Counted from the first letter of the stretch, positions 34,700 through 43,805 are shown. The stretch is DNA of 64,000 nucleotides from Flavobacterium sp. 102 (GCF_003634615.1 NZ_RBKX01000001.1:3100001-3164000), one strand, 5' to 3'. Translations and numbers: made by a program. Notes: a model not told the origin generated them from the sequence alone.

Positions 34700-35200
34700 T
34701 TACCAATCTGGCTGCCAATCTATCCAATCAGGATCAACATTTTTTACCTTTAAATAATAATATTCTACATTTTTAACTAAAATTATTAATGTGTCTTTTT
34801 TGAAATTCATGACACCGGCACCACCACCTCCAGCAACACCACCACCATTATAAAAAGTGCAGTATGTTTTTTTCTTTTTTACAAAATAAGTCCCTTGCAG
34901 TCCTCTCGCGGGTCTAAAATATTCTTTACTTAAAGCAATTCTTGAAGCATAACTGATTAATTTTCCTTTACCGTAAAATCTGATAAATGAATCTTCTTTT
35001 GGTATAAAAAAATCTCCAATGGTTTTATATTTTATTAACTGATATAATGCTAAAGTATCTAATGCTTTATAAATGCTATCAGGGGTGTTTAATTTTTTAT
35101 TATCAATTATTCTTGCGGGTACATGATACTCATTGTATTGCACCTTATAACATGAACAAAATAACGATAAAACAAAAGCAAATAAAATTAATTTTACCAT
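34700..35200 (-). CDS. Putative lipoprotein of unknown function
   Basis: A 166-residue protein with a short signal sequence and lipobox CSC (Cys17). The mature part has a Gly/Ala-rich stretch FYNGGGVAGGGGAGVMNF followed by beta-like strands and ends DWIDWQPDW. I recognise no family. Its ATG lies inside the last codons (TCATGGTAA) of the upstream gene remnant, so it once overlapped a neighbour, as in tightly packed toxin/immunity-type pairs (inference). Confidence 0.6.
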   Translation of the reverse strand: MVKLILFAFVLSLFCSCYKVQYNEYHVPARIIDNKKLNTPDSIYKALDTLALYQLIKYKTIGDFFIPKEDSFIRFYGKGKLISYASRIALSKEYFRPARGLQGTYFVKKKKTYCTFYNGGGVAGGGGAGVMNFKKDTLIILVKNVEYYYLKVKNVDPDWIDWQPDW

Positions 35201-35290
35201 GATGTAAAGACATTAGGAGTTCTGTATTGAAAATAAGTGCTAGTACTGTTATAGGCTCAGTAAAAAAATAAAGGTGAATAAATTTTTCAT
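35194..35290 (-). pseudogene. Remnant with signal-peptide start joined to ...YRTPNVFTSW end
   Basis: From ATG at 35290 the frame reads MKNLFTFIFLLSL, a signal-peptide start, and stops. One frame over, the sequence reads TYFQYRTPNVFTSW and TAA at 35194-35196. This is a gene with most of its middle deleted. Confidence 0.55.
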
Positions 35291-36067
35291 AATATATGAT
35301 TTAAGTATTGTTGTAAAATGCTTAAAATTCAATATAATTTGGGTACCATATTAACGCCAGCAAACAATCATCTACAAAGCATTTGATAGAATCAGCTGAA
35401 GAGGTAAATAATTAGTTAACTAAATATTTGCCAAAAAGCTACCTCCATTTACTTAGTAAATGTGAAAGTGGACTTAAAATGGAATCTTAATTGAAATCTG
35501 TTCTTTTTTTGAAAAAAGAAATAAAACCCGCAAGTGGTATTTTGGCCTTATTTAATACGAAAGTATATAAAAATTTGTAAGAAAAAAATATATTGTCAAC
35601 TATTTGACATCCATTACTCCAAAATGCATATTGAAGTTCAAAAAAAGTAGTTTCAAAAAATTAGAAAGTAACCAGCTGAGCCTCAAAACCAAAGAAAACA
35701 CTTCTCATCCTATCTACTCCTTAGCTCTTAAAAAAAATACCGTCACAATTATTGAAATAACTTTTCAAAGCTATTCGTCCTTCCATTAAAAATCAATAGA
35801 CACTTCGGGAAAAACATTAATACACACTACGCGACTTGCGACGGACATGCCCACAGCATCTACGAGCTCCTTTAGAAGACAAATAAGTACGCATTTCGCA
35901 AAATTTTTATTCTAAGCTTATTTAAATAATGTGGAAATCGAGTATTAAACCTAACTCTGCGTCCTCTATTTTTTCTATACTAACAGATACTTTTTCCATA
36001 AGGATTAAGACTTTATGATAAAGTCACTATCTAGATATTTAAAACAATAAATATTTTTAAAAAAAAC
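35291..36067. other. Gap of about 780 bp without a clear gene
   Basis: AT-rich, with a doubtful 61-codon frame at 35604-35789 and a dispersed repeat at 35802-35938 that recurs at 47378-47514. I see no other function. Confidence 0.5.
35802..35938. repeat. Dispersed repeat A, copy 1
   Basis: Conserved blocks are CGACTTGCG-CGGACATGCCCAC, ACGAGCTCCTTTA-AAGACAAATAA and AAGCTTA-TT-AATAATGTGG. Copy 2 at 47378-47514 matches throughout at roughly three bases in four (by eye). No transposase is nearby. Confidence 0.7.
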
Positions 36068-36081
36068 AGACCGATTGGTTT
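36068..36081. promoter_or_regulatory. TetR operator, copy 1 (before tetR)
   Basis: AGACCGATTGGTTT is an imperfect palindrome of the classic TetR type (AGACCG...CGGTCT). It is 9 bases upstream of the tetR -7 box. A more symmetric copy lies at 36734-36747. Confidence 0.7.
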
Positions 36082-36089
36082 ATTTTAAT

Positions 36090-36097
36090 TACTTTTG
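36090..36097 (+). promoter_or_regulatory. TAnnTTTG -7 box for tetR
   Basis: TACTTTTG. A TTG that could serve as an upstream start codon (36095) is part of this box, which rules it out. Confidence 0.55.
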
Positions 36098-36118
36098 ACT
36101 AAATTAATTCCATTTATA

Positions 36119-36715
36119 ATGATACTTTCAAAAGCAGACCGCACTAAACAATTCATAATAGAAAAAACAGCACCTATTTTCAATGAAAAAGGATTTCTCG
36201 GAACTTCTATGAGTGATATTTTAGAGGCTACAGGCTTGAGTAAAGGGTGTGTTTATGGCAATTTCGAAAACAAAGATGAAATAGCACTAGCTGCTTTTGA
36301 TGAAAATTATAATACAATTGTGGCCTATTTAAGAAAACAAATCGAAGTTAGACCTAACATGATTGATAGATTATTAGTATATCCCGAGACCTATAGAAAA
36401 TTTTTAGAACTACCATTCTTAAAAGCGGGATGCCCCATATTGAATACTTCAACGGAAGCCGATGATACGCATCCCTTGTTAAGGCAAAAAGCGATTACCG
36501 CACTTAATTTTTGGAAAAAAGCCATTGAAAAATCAATCGCAACAGGTATTGAAAGAAAGGAGATTAAAGCATCTACCAACGCAAATGAATTTTCATATAT
36601 ATTAATGTCATTAATAGAAGGTGCCATGATGCAATCTAAAGTTACTGGAAGTTCTGAAGCCCTTGTAGTTACTATGAAATATTTGGAAGAAATGATTAAA
36701 AATTTAAAGGAATAA
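36119..36715 (+). CDS. TetR family repressor
   Basis: A 198-residue protein from ATG 36119. The N-terminal TetR domain has KADRTKQFIIEKTAPIFNEKGF, TSMSDILEATGLSKGCVYGNF and NKDEI. The helical C-terminal ligand pocket contains Cys at FLKAGCPILN, which could sense electrophiles (inference). Operator-like palindromes lie before it and before the next gene, so it likely represses itself and the following twelve-gene run. Confidence 0.9.
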   Translation: MILSKADRTKQFIIEKTAPIFNEKGFLGTSMSDILEATGLSKGCVYGNFENKDEIALAAFDENYNTIVAYLRKQIEVRPNMIDRLLVYPETYRKFLELPFLKAGCPILNTSTEADDTHPLLRQKAITALNFWKKAIEKSIATGIERKEIKASTNANEFSYILMSLIEGAMMQSKVTGSSEALVVTMKYLEEMIKNLKE

Positions 36716-36733
36716 AAAAATTTACAACAAAAA

Positions 36734-36747
36734 AGACCAATCGGTCT
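36734..36747. promoter_or_regulatory. TetR operator, copy 2 (before the DinB-fold operon)
   Basis: AGACCAATCGGTCT is symmetric except for the centre and matches copy 1 in the other orientation. It lies 20 bases before the ATG of the first structural gene. Confidence 0.75.
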
Positions 36748-36766
36748 ATTGTTAAAACACTCATAA

Positions 36767-37279
36767 ATGGAAATTAAAACAGTAGAATCATTTCTAAACT
36801 ACTTCGAAAAAGTCCGTGAAGGAACAAATCGAATTATTCACGTCATTCCAAAAGACAAAATGAATTGGACTTATAAATCCGGAAAATTCACAATTGCAGA
36901 TATAATCAGACACATTGCTGCAATTGAAAGAAACGTGTTTGCAGAACTAGTATCAGGCAATATACCTTCTTATCAAGGATGTGGAAAAGAACTAGCAGAT
37001 GGTTATGATGAGGTACACTATTACTTCAATGAAATGCACAAACAATCTCTACAAATTTTCAACTCGTTAAGTGATGAAGATCTCAATAAAAAAATAACAA
37101 CATTAAGCAATGCTGAAACCAAAATAAGTAGTTTCTTAAGAGCGCTAGTAATTCACGAAATTCATCATTGTGGTGCACTATGTATCTATTTAAACCTATT
37201 AGATGTAGCAACACCTTCAATATTTGGGCTAACTGAAAAACAAGTGATTGAAAAATGCAATGTTATAAAAAACGAATAG
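36767..37279 (+). CDS. DinB/DfsB-fold protein 1
   Basis: A 170-residue four-helix-bundle protein of the DinB superfamily (not the polymerase). The metal ligands fit His49 in DIIRHIAAIER and two His in HEIHHCGAL near residue 128. The family includes thiol (bacillithiol, mycothiol) S-transferases and isomerases that conjugate toxic electrophiles. It is the first gene after the TetR operator. The substrate is unknown. Confidence 0.85.
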   Translation: MEIKTVESFLNYFEKVREGTNRIIHVIPKDKMNWTYKSGKFTIADIIRHIAAIERNVFAELVSGNIPSYQGCGKELADGYDEVHYYFNEMHKQSLQIFNSLSDEDLNKKITTLSNAETKISSFLRALVIHEIHHCGALCIYLNLLDVATPSIFGLTEKQVIEKCNVIKNE

Positions 37280-37304
37280 TAGAAACCTTTAAAATTTTAA
37301 AAAT

Positions 37305-37883
37305 ATGAATACAACATATTTAGAAAGTGTAAAAAAACAATTTGAGTATTACAAAATGCTCGGTGATAAAACCCTTGCTCAAATACCAGACGAAAAACTC
37401 TTTTGGCAATACAACGACGAAAGCAACAGTATTGCAATTATTGTAAATCACCTAAGTGGAAATATGTTGTCCCGTTGGACAGATTTTCTTACTTCCGACG
37501 GTGAAAAAGAATGGAGAAATCGGGATCAAGAATTTGAAAACAGCATTAAAACTAAAGATGAACTGCTACAAAAATGGAATGATGGCTGGACTTGCTTTTT
37601 CAATGCACTAAGCACTATACAAGAGGATGATTGGTCCACAATAATTTATATACGCAATCAAGGCCACACGGTTTTAGAAGCTATCAACAGACAACTGGCA
37701 CACTACCCCTACCACGTAGGTCAGATGGTGTTTATTGGAAAAATGATTCAAAATGAAAAGTGGGTTTCACTTTCTATTCCAAAAGGAAATTCTAGCACTT
37801 TCAATGCCGAAAAATTTTCTAAAGAAAAAAACAGAGAACATTTTACAAATGAGTTTTTAAATAAATCAAATAAAGATGAATAA
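37305..37883 (+). CDS. DinB-fold (DUF1572-type) protein 2
   Basis: A 192-residue member of the DUF1572/DinB group: IAIIVNHLSGNM near residue 45 gives the first His, and LAHYPYHVGQMVFIGKM near residue 135 the second and third. It overlaps the next gene by 8 bases. The second of five such proteins in this run, it is divergent in sequence from the first, so this is not a recent tandem duplication. Confidence 0.87.
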   Translation: MNTTYLESVKKQFEYYKMLGDKTLAQIPDEKLFWQYNDESNSIAIIVNHLSGNMLSRWTDFLTSDGEKEWRNRDQEFENSIKTKDELLQKWNDGWTCFFNALSTIQEDDWSTIIYIRNQGHTVLEAINRQLAHYPYHVGQMVFIGKMIQNEKWVSLSIPKGNSSTFNAEKFSKEKNREHFTNEFLNKSNKDE

Positions 37884-38397
37884 AAGCGAAATAATAACCA
37901 ACCTTATGGATTACCATGCCAAATTTTGGGAAACAGCAATTCAATTACCTAACCCAACTATTGGCATCAAGGGCAAATGGTCAGTATATCAAAATGTAGA
38001 TCACATTAACATTTCAATAATGAGATTAGGCAATTATCTGGCACTGCCAAAATCGCAAATCGAAACACTCTGTGGTTTATCAGAAAGAAGGTCAACTACC
38101 TATGAAAAACTTGTCAAAATATACCTTAATGCTATGTCAAGTGGCGTAAAAGCAACAGATGCTTTTATCCCGGAATTAAATCTCAACGGAGATATTAAAG
38201 AGTTAATCAACCATGGTAAAAATCTACTCGAAATATTCATTTCTAATTTGAATGATTGGACAGAAGAGGAGCTAGACCTATACCATTGCCCACACCCGGC
38301 TCTTGGAACAATAACGGTCAGAGAAACACTGTATTTTACTATTTACCATGTGCAACATCACGAGAAAATAATAATGAATCATTATTTAAAAAATTGA
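37876..38397 (+). CDS. DinB-fold protein 3
   Basis: A 173-residue protein with DHINISIMRLGNYL near residue 42 and FTIYHVQHHEKIIM near residue 155, giving the His triad of the DinB superfamily. It overlaps the preceding gene by 8 bases and lies 12 bases before a GNAT gene, so it is part of the same transcript. Confidence 0.82.
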   Translation: MNKSEIITNLMDYHAKFWETAIQLPNPTIGIKGKWSVYQNVDHINISIMRLGNYLALPKSQIETLCGLSERRSTTYEKLVKIYLNAMSSGVKATDAFIPELNLNGDIKELINHGKNLLEIFISNLNDWTEEELDLYHCPHPALGTITVRETLYFTIYHVQHHEKIIMNHYLKN

Positions 38398-38409
38398 AAA
38401 AAATAAGCC

Positions 38410-38937
38410 ATGAATATTCGATTTTTAGAAGAAAATGATGCAGTGATTTATCGCCAATTAAGACTTAGCAGTCTTCAAGAATCTCCTTTTGCGTTTAGTG
38501 ATAGTTATGAAGACCAAGTAAAAAATTCAATCATAGATTTTGAGTTGGAAATCAAGAAAACAGGTAATCCATTAGAAAGTTTCACTTTAGGTATATTTTC
38601 AAATCAAGACCAACTAATTGGCTTTGTGAAATTTAAAAGAGACCATCGTTCAAAAGCAAGACATCGGGCTTCTTTATTTTCGCTCTATGTTCAACCTAAT
38701 CATAGAGGAAAAGGAATCGCAAAAAAACTTATAAGTAGTTTGTTAAGCACCATCGGACCTATAACAGAGATTGAACAATTACAACTTTCTACTATCATTT
38801 CTAAAGATTCATTAATTGACTTTTATAAAAGCTTTGGTTTTGAAATACTGGGTGATGTAATTAAAAATGATTTAATTATTGATAATCAATATGTTGATGC
38901 AATCTATATGGTAAAGCATTTAAAAAATAAAAACTGA
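38410..38937 (+). CDS. GNAT acetyltransferase 1
   Basis: A 175-residue GNAT-fold protein. The acetyl-CoA-binding motif is LYVQPNHRGKGIAKKLI near residue 100, followed by FYKSFGFEILG near 140. It probably acetylates a small molecule or a protein N-terminus; the acceptor is unknown. It is in series with the DinB-fold genes, and could inactivate a toxic compound. Confidence 0.88.
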   Translation: MNIRFLEENDAVIYRQLRLSSLQESPFAFSDSYEDQVKNSIIDFELEIKKTGNPLESFTLGIFSNQDQLIGFVKFKRDHRSKARHRASLFSLYVQPNHRGKGIAKKLISSLLSTIGPITEIEQLQLSTIISKDSLIDFYKSFGFEILGDVIKNDLIIDNQYVDAIYMVKHLKNKN

Positions 38938-38967
38938 TATACAATGACATTTTAAAACAACACAAAT

Positions 38968-39486
38968 ATGAGCAATGGTTATGAAATTTTAAACACCGAG
39001 CATAGTGATTTAAAAATAATTTATCAATTGTTTGAAGAGGCAATCGATTATATAAAAAGGAATAATTATATCGGATGGACGACCTATGATAAGACCTACT
39101 TAATTAAGGATTTAGAAAACAAACTTCAATTCAAAATAACAGCAAACGATGAAATACTCGCAGTTTTTAGCATCTGCTTCAGTGATGCCCTTATTTGGAG
39201 AGAAATGGAAAATGGCGACGCAATCTATTTGCATAGAATTGTAGTTAATCCGGTGTTTAAAGGACAAAAGCAAATTGATAAAATTCTGCATTGGATAAAA
39301 GAATTTGCTGCAGAAAAGGGATTGAAATACATCCGTATGGATACTTGGGCAGCCAATCCAAACATAATTGAATACTATAAAAGCTTTGGCTTTATTCATA
39401 TTGAAGATTACACAACGCCAAATACACCAGAGCTTCCCGATCAACATCGAAATCTCAAAGTGGCTTTATTAGAAATGGAGTTATAA
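38968..39486 (+). CDS. GNAT acetyltransferase 2
   Basis: A 172-residue GNAT protein with IVVNPVFKGQKQIDKIL in place of the more standard Q/R-x-x-G-x-G/A loop, and EYYKSFGFIHIEDY near residue 130. The loop is atypical (GQKQ rather than GxGxG), so activity may be altered. It differs from the neighbouring GNAT and is not its tandem copy. Confidence 0.82.
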   Translation: MSNGYEILNTEHSDLKIIYQLFEEAIDYIKRNNYIGWTTYDKTYLIKDLENKLQFKITANDEILAVFSICFSDALIWREMENGDAIYLHRIVVNPVFKGQKQIDKILHWIKEFAAEKGLKYIRMDTWAANPNIIEYYKSFGFIHIEDYTTPNTPELPDQHRNLKVALLEMEL

Positions 39487-39504
39487 CCAATTTATTCAAG
39501 CGAT

Positions 39505-40026
39505 ATGAAACAAACAAAATGGTTTGACAGGAGTTTTAATTTTGATAATCAACAAAATATTTTTCCATCTATTTTAGAACGCCTTTCAGGAACTCCAATC
39601 AGATTGGAAGAGAAGGTTAAAGATGTGACAGAAAATATTTTGATATTTTCTGATGATAATACTTGGTCAATAAAAGAGAACATCGGGCATTTAATCGACC
39701 TTGAAACACTTTGGCAAGGAAGGCTTGATGATATTAAAAATGACCAACTAGAGCTACGACCAACTGATCTGCAAAACACTAAAACCGATTTAGCAAATCA
39801 CAATGCCAAATCAATACAAGATCTTCTCTCTGATTTTAGAAAAATAAGAACACAAACTTTACTAACCCTTCGAGCTATTGATGATGAAACAGTCTTCAAA
39901 TCAGCACTTCATCCCAGATTAAAAATACCCATGCGAACTATGGATCTTTATTTATTCGTAGCAGAACATGACGATCATCACTTGGCCAGAATAACGGAAT
40001 TAATTGAAACTTTAAAAAGAAATTAA
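39505..40026 (+). CDS. DinB-fold protein 4
   Basis: A 173-residue DinB-family protein: ENIGHLIDLETLW near residue 53 carries the first His and VAEHDDHHLARITEL near residue 150 the others. It lies 12 bases before a racemase-like gene. By its EHDDHHLARI signature it belongs to a different DinB subgroup than the DUF1572-type proteins in the same run. Confidence 0.88.
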   Translation: MKQTKWFDRSFNFDNQQNIFPSILERLSGTPIRLEEKVKDVTENILIFSDDNTWSIKENIGHLIDLETLWQGRLDDIKNDQLELRPTDLQNTKTDLANHNAKSIQDLLSDFRKIRTQTLLTLRAIDDETVFKSALHPRLKIPMRTMDLYLFVAEHDDHHLARITELIETLKRN

Positions 40027-40038
40027 AACACGAATAAC

Positions 40039-40719
40039 ATGAAAAAAATAGGTTTAGTTGGAGGCATAAGTTGGGTGTCCACAATGGATTATTATAAATT
40101 GATAAACGAAGGCATTAACAAAAAGCTAGGAGGGCTAAATGCCGCTGAATGTGTAATCTATTCACTGAACTTTGGGGATGTACAGGCTCTTAGTTGGACC
40201 AATGCCTACGATTTATTACTCAATGCTTGCGAAAGTTTAAAAAAAAGTGGGGTTGATTGCATAGTACTTTGCGCCAATACAGCACATTTATTTGCCGATA
40301 AATTACAAGAAAACATACAGTTACCCATGATTCATATTGTTGAGGAAACGGCAAAAGTTTTAAATGAAAAAGGCATCAAAAAAGCAGGGCTTTTAGGAAC
40401 TAAATTCACTATGGAAATGGACTTCTACAGTAAAAAATTACAGGAGTTTGGTATCGAAGTAATCATTCCCGATCGTCAAGAGACAAGAGATTACATACAG
40501 CAGACCATTAAAGAAGAATTGGGTATAGGCTTTATTAATCCCGATACCAAATTAAGATATATTGATATTGCAAATGAATTAATTAAAAATGGTGTGGAGT
40601 GCATTATTCTGGGTTGTACAGAAATACCAACCTTAATCTCCCAAAATGACTTTTCATTCCCCATTATCGATACAGCAAAAGTACACTCAGATGCGATAGT
40701 TGATTACGCAACGAACTAG
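40039..40719 (+). CDS. Aspartate/glutamate racemase family protein
   Basis: A 226-residue protein with the two catalytic-cysteine segments: VLCANTAHLFAD near residue 75 and IILGCTEIPTLIS near 190, as in cofactor-independent amino-acid racemases of the Asp/Glu family. The usual length is 230-250, so it is complete. The product could be D-aspartate, or the enzyme may act on a hydantoin-type compound. Confidence 0.88.
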   Translation: MKKIGLVGGISWVSTMDYYKLINEGINKKLGGLNAAECVIYSLNFGDVQALSWTNAYDLLLNACESLKKSGVDCIVLCANTAHLFADKLQENIQLPMIHIVEETAKVLNEKGIKKAGLLGTKFTMEMDFYSKKLQEFGIEVIIPDRQETRDYIQQTIKEELGIGFINPDTKLRYIDIANELIKNGVECIILGCTEIPTLISQNDFSFPIIDTAKVHSDAIVDYATN

Positions 40720-40763
40720 CAATAACAAGTAACATATAAAATCAAATTTAGAGCAATTATATC

Positions 40764-41342
40764 ATGAAAAAAGCAGTAATTGTAGCATTCGATAAATTCA
40801 CAGACATCGATATTTTTTTGGCTTGGGACTTACTCAATCGGGTAAAATTTCGCGACAAAGAATTTCAAGTAAAAATCATCGGCACAGGATCATCTCACAA
40901 ATCCGTTTGCGGACTTGACATAACCACTCACGGACTTATTGAAGAATGTAATGAGGCTGACCTAGTCTTTTTCGGTAGTGGTCAGGAAACACGAAATTTA
41001 GTCAAAGACAACCTTTATCTCGAACGTTTTAAATTAAATCCAAGCAAACAAATAATCTGTTCAATGTGCTCGGGAGCGTTAATTATAGCGGCTCTCGGAC
41101 ACCTAAACGGCCTTTCGGCTACCACTTACCCATCTGCGTTCGAAGATTTAGAAAACTATGGTGTTAAGGTACATAAAGACAAACATCTGGTGACTCACGG
41201 AAATATAGGAACAGCCGCCGGTTGCTTAGCTGCGATTGACTTATTTGGGTGGGCAATTGAAAAACTTTATGATAGTAAGGTGAAAGATGCAGTTATCGCT
41301 TCTGTCTTACCAATTGGACAAGGACAGGTTTGTATTTATTAA
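40764..41342 (+). CDS. DJ-1/PfpI family protein
   Basis: A 192-residue protein. The nucleophilic elbow is CSMCSGALIIAALG near residue 108, and the flavodoxin-like fold is plain. The family includes stress-response deglycases, isonitrile hydratases and amidases. In this TetR-regulated run with DinB-fold proteins, a role against reactive carbonyl compounds is plausible (inference). Confidence 0.85.
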   Translation: MKKAVIVAFDKFTDIDIFLAWDLLNRVKFRDKEFQVKIIGTGSSHKSVCGLDITTHGLIEECNEADLVFFGSGQETRNLVKDNLYLERFKLNPSKQIICSMCSGALIIAALGHLNGLSATTYPSAFEDLENYGVKVHKDKHLVTHGNIGTAAGCLAAIDLFGWAIEKLYDSKVKDAVIASVLPIGQGQVCIY

Positions 41343-41416
41343 TTCTATCCTCAAACAGTCTTTCATAATCTCATTCAAAAAGGACAATCAAACAAAATTA
41401 ACCGAATTATTAAAGT

Positions 41417-42379
41417 ATGAATGATACTAAAAAAACAAGAATTGCGATTGCAGGTATTGGCGGAATTGGTGGATATATTGGTGGGAAATTAGCATATCAT
41501 TATTTGAATACTGAGAATGTAGAAATTATATTTATAGCAAGAGGAGAAATAGCAGCAGCCATTAACAAAAATGGTTTGTGGCTAGATTCTAATGACACTT
41601 CCTATCAATGTATACCAACCTTAACTTCTGACAATCCCTCTGAAATCGGGATAATAGATATACTCATAGTCTGTACAAAAACCTTTTCTGTAGAAGAAAT
41701 ATTTATAAAATATGCGGTTAACCTCTCGTCAGATGTAACAATAATTACCACACAAAACACAGTAAATGGAAAAGAAAAGTTAACGCCTTACTTACCAGAA
41801 CTGGCAACACTTATGGAAGGAAGTATTTACATAGCTTCAAACATCGTTAAACCGGGTAAAATACAACACGTTAGTGGCCCTGCAAAACTTTTTTTTGGTA
41901 CAGAAGGAGAAAGCAATAGTAAAGGACATAAGATTGCCAAAATCCTTAATGATGCAGGTATAAATGCAACCTACACTACTAATATAAATTCTGTTGTGTG
42001 GAAGAAGTTTATGTTCGTTTCTCCAGCGGCCATCGTCACAGCGATTTTCGAAATTACTTTTTCTGAAATATTGGAAACTACAAAATCAGAATATTTGTTT
42101 ATCAATTTAACTTCTGAATTAATGCAATTGGCTGCTGCAAAAAAGATTGCTTTTGATGATAATACAGTGCTTAACAATATGAATTTACTCCTCAATTTTA
42201 AAAGACATGGAAAATCTTCGTTTCAACTGGATTTAGAGAAAAACAAACAAACGGAAGTGGATTCACTAATAAAATATGTTATTGAAGAAGCCAAATTATT
42301 TCAGATTCCAACACCTCATTTTGAAAGCGGATTAACTCAATTGATTGAAAAACATAATACGTTATCAAATAGTTTTTAA
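41417..42379 (+). CDS. 2-Dehydropantoate 2-reductase-like protein
   Basis: A 320-residue ketopantoate-reductase-like enzyme: the Rossmann motif GIGGIGGYIGGKLA begins near residue 14, IARG near 44, and NSVVWKKFMFVSPAAIVTA near 195 carries the catalytic Lys. It would reduce a 2-oxo acid with NADPH. Within this operon it may be a paralogue with another substrate, not the pantothenate pathway enzyme (inference). Confidence 0.85.
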   Translation: MNDTKKTRIAIAGIGGIGGYIGGKLAYHYLNTENVEIIFIARGEIAAAINKNGLWLDSNDTSYQCIPTLTSDNPSEIGIIDILIVCTKTFSVEEIFIKYAVNLSSDVTIITTQNTVNGKEKLTPYLPELATLMEGSIYIASNIVKPGKIQHVSGPAKLFFGTEGESNSKGHKIAKILNDAGINATYTTNINSVVWKKFMFVSPAAIVTAIFEITFSEILETTKSEYLFINLTSELMQLAAAKKIAFDDNTVLNNMNLLLNFKRHGKSSFQLDLEKNKQTEVDSLIKYVIEEAKLFQIPTPHFESGLTQLIEKHNTLSNSF

Positions 42380-42447
42380 AAAATATCAATCGAAGATTCT
42401 AATAAAATCAAGGCAAATTACAATTTCATTTTTATTGACTTTATAAA

Positions 42448-42888
42448 ATGATTACAAACACATTATCATTACTTTTTGATCTAAATCTAAAAAAATTAAT
42501 TTCCGAAATTGAGCTTTATAAAAATGAAGACGATATATGGCGAATAGAAAAAAATATTTCTAATTCCGCCGGAAATTTAGTGTTACATATAATTGGAAAC
42601 TTAAACACTTACATTGGAAAGGAAATTGCAAAAAATAATTATGTTAGAAATAGAGAGCTTGAATTTTCTACTAAAAATATTCCAAGAAAAGATTTAATTG
42701 AAAGTATTACTGAAATTAGACAAGTCATTAACAAATCACTTAAAACGCTAACTCATAAAGACCTAAAAAGAGAATACCCTCTTTTAGTTTTATCAGAAAT
42801 GACAACCACTGAGTACCTACTGGTTCATTTAGCAACTCATTTATCATATCATCTCGGACAAATTAATTACCACAGAAGATTTATTTAA
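42448..42888 (+). CDS. DinB-fold (DUF1572-type) protein 5
   Basis: A 146-residue protein with NLVLHIIGNLNTYIGKE near residue 45 and LATHLSYHLGQINYHRRF at the C-terminus, the DUF1572/DinB metal-binding pattern. It is the fifth member of the superfamily in about 6 kb. It lies 21 bases before an esterase gene. Confidence 0.85.
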   Translation: MITNTLSLLFDLNLKKLISEIELYKNEDDIWRIEKNISNSAGNLVLHIIGNLNTYIGKEIAKNNYVRNRELEFSTKNIPRKDLIESITEIRQVINKSLKTLTHKDLKREYPLLVLSEMTTTEYLLVHLATHLSYHLGQINYHRRFI

Positions 42889-42909
42889 GCACAAATATAT
42901 TCAGATAAA

Positions 42910-43752
42910 ATGATTAGAATTATTTTAATAGTCGTTATAGCAACAGCATCACTTGGTTTTGGCCAAAATCAAAAACAATTTGTATTAGGCAATATTGACG
43001 AAATTTATTCCAAAGAATTAAACGAAAAAAGAACTTTAAATATTTACCTTCCGGAAGGTTATAATTTAAATGACACCATACAATATCCGGTTATTTACCT
43101 TCTTGACGGTTCGGCGAACGAAGATTTTATTCACATTGTAGGAATAGTGCAATTCAATAATTTTGAATGGGTAAATCAAGTGCCAAAGTCTATCGTGGTA
43201 GGTATCGCAACGGTTGACAGACGTAGAGATTTTACATTTCCTACTACTATTGATAAAGATTTATTAGCATATCCAACTTCTGGCAACTCCAATAAATTTA
43301 TTGCATTTATTGAAAACGAATTACAGCCGTTTATTGAAAAGAAGTATAAAACAAATTCGACCAAGACAATAATTGGACAATCTTTAGGGGGCTTGTTAGC
43401 TACACAAATTTTAATAACCAAACCAGTACTTTTTACTAAATATATTATTATAAGCCCAAGTTTGTGGTGGAATAATGGTTCAATTTTAAATCAAGAAATA
43501 CAATGGTGGCAAACCAATTTGGCTCAAAAAACTGACGTCTACATTGCTGTTGGAAAAGAAGGTTTCACACCAACTGAAATTCCCAGAGTAATGGAAGTGG
43601 ATGCAAATCTATTAGCTGAGAAAATACGAAATATTCAAAACACAAACTTTTCTGTTTTTTTTGATTATTTACCACAAGAAAATCACGCTACAATAATGCA
43701 TCAGGCAGTATTAAATGCATTTAAGGTGTTAGATTCAAAAAATAAGAAATAG
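42910..43752 (+). CDS. Exported esterase D-like alpha/beta hydrolase
   Basis: A 280-residue protein with a signal peptide (IILIVVIATASLGFG-QN). The esterase-D pattern includes YPVIYLLDG near residue 60, the nucleophile elbow IGQSLGGLLA near 158 and a late His in ENHATIMHQ. The family includes siderophore esterases and carbohydrate esterases. It closes the run of twelve genes. The next 745 bp hold gene remnants only. Confidence 0.83.
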   Translation: MIRIILIVVIATASLGFGQNQKQFVLGNIDEIYSKELNEKRTLNIYLPEGYNLNDTIQYPVIYLLDGSANEDFIHIVGIVQFNNFEWVNQVPKSIVVGIATVDRRRDFTFPTTIDKDLLAYPTSGNSNKFIAFIENELQPFIEKKYKTNSTKTIIGQSLGGLLATQILITKPVLFTKYIIISPSLWWNNGSILNQEIQWWQTNLAQKTDVYIAVGKEGFTPTEIPRVMEVDANLLAEKIRNIQNTNFSVFFDYLPQENHATIMHQAVLNAFKVLDSKNKK

Positions 43753-43805
43753 GTTCATCACGAAGCCTCTTCTACAATCCGTATCGTGCTGTAATAATAC
43801 TCAGG

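Noticed and set aside
35604..35789. 61-codon frame
   Set aside because: No ribosome binding site, skewed composition (Lys/Ser/Thr), no homologue or operon context; likely chance.
36095..36118. Upstream start for tetR
   Set aside because: The TTG start at 36095 is part of the TACTTTTG promoter box, so it cannot be translated from that transcript; ATG 36119 is used instead.
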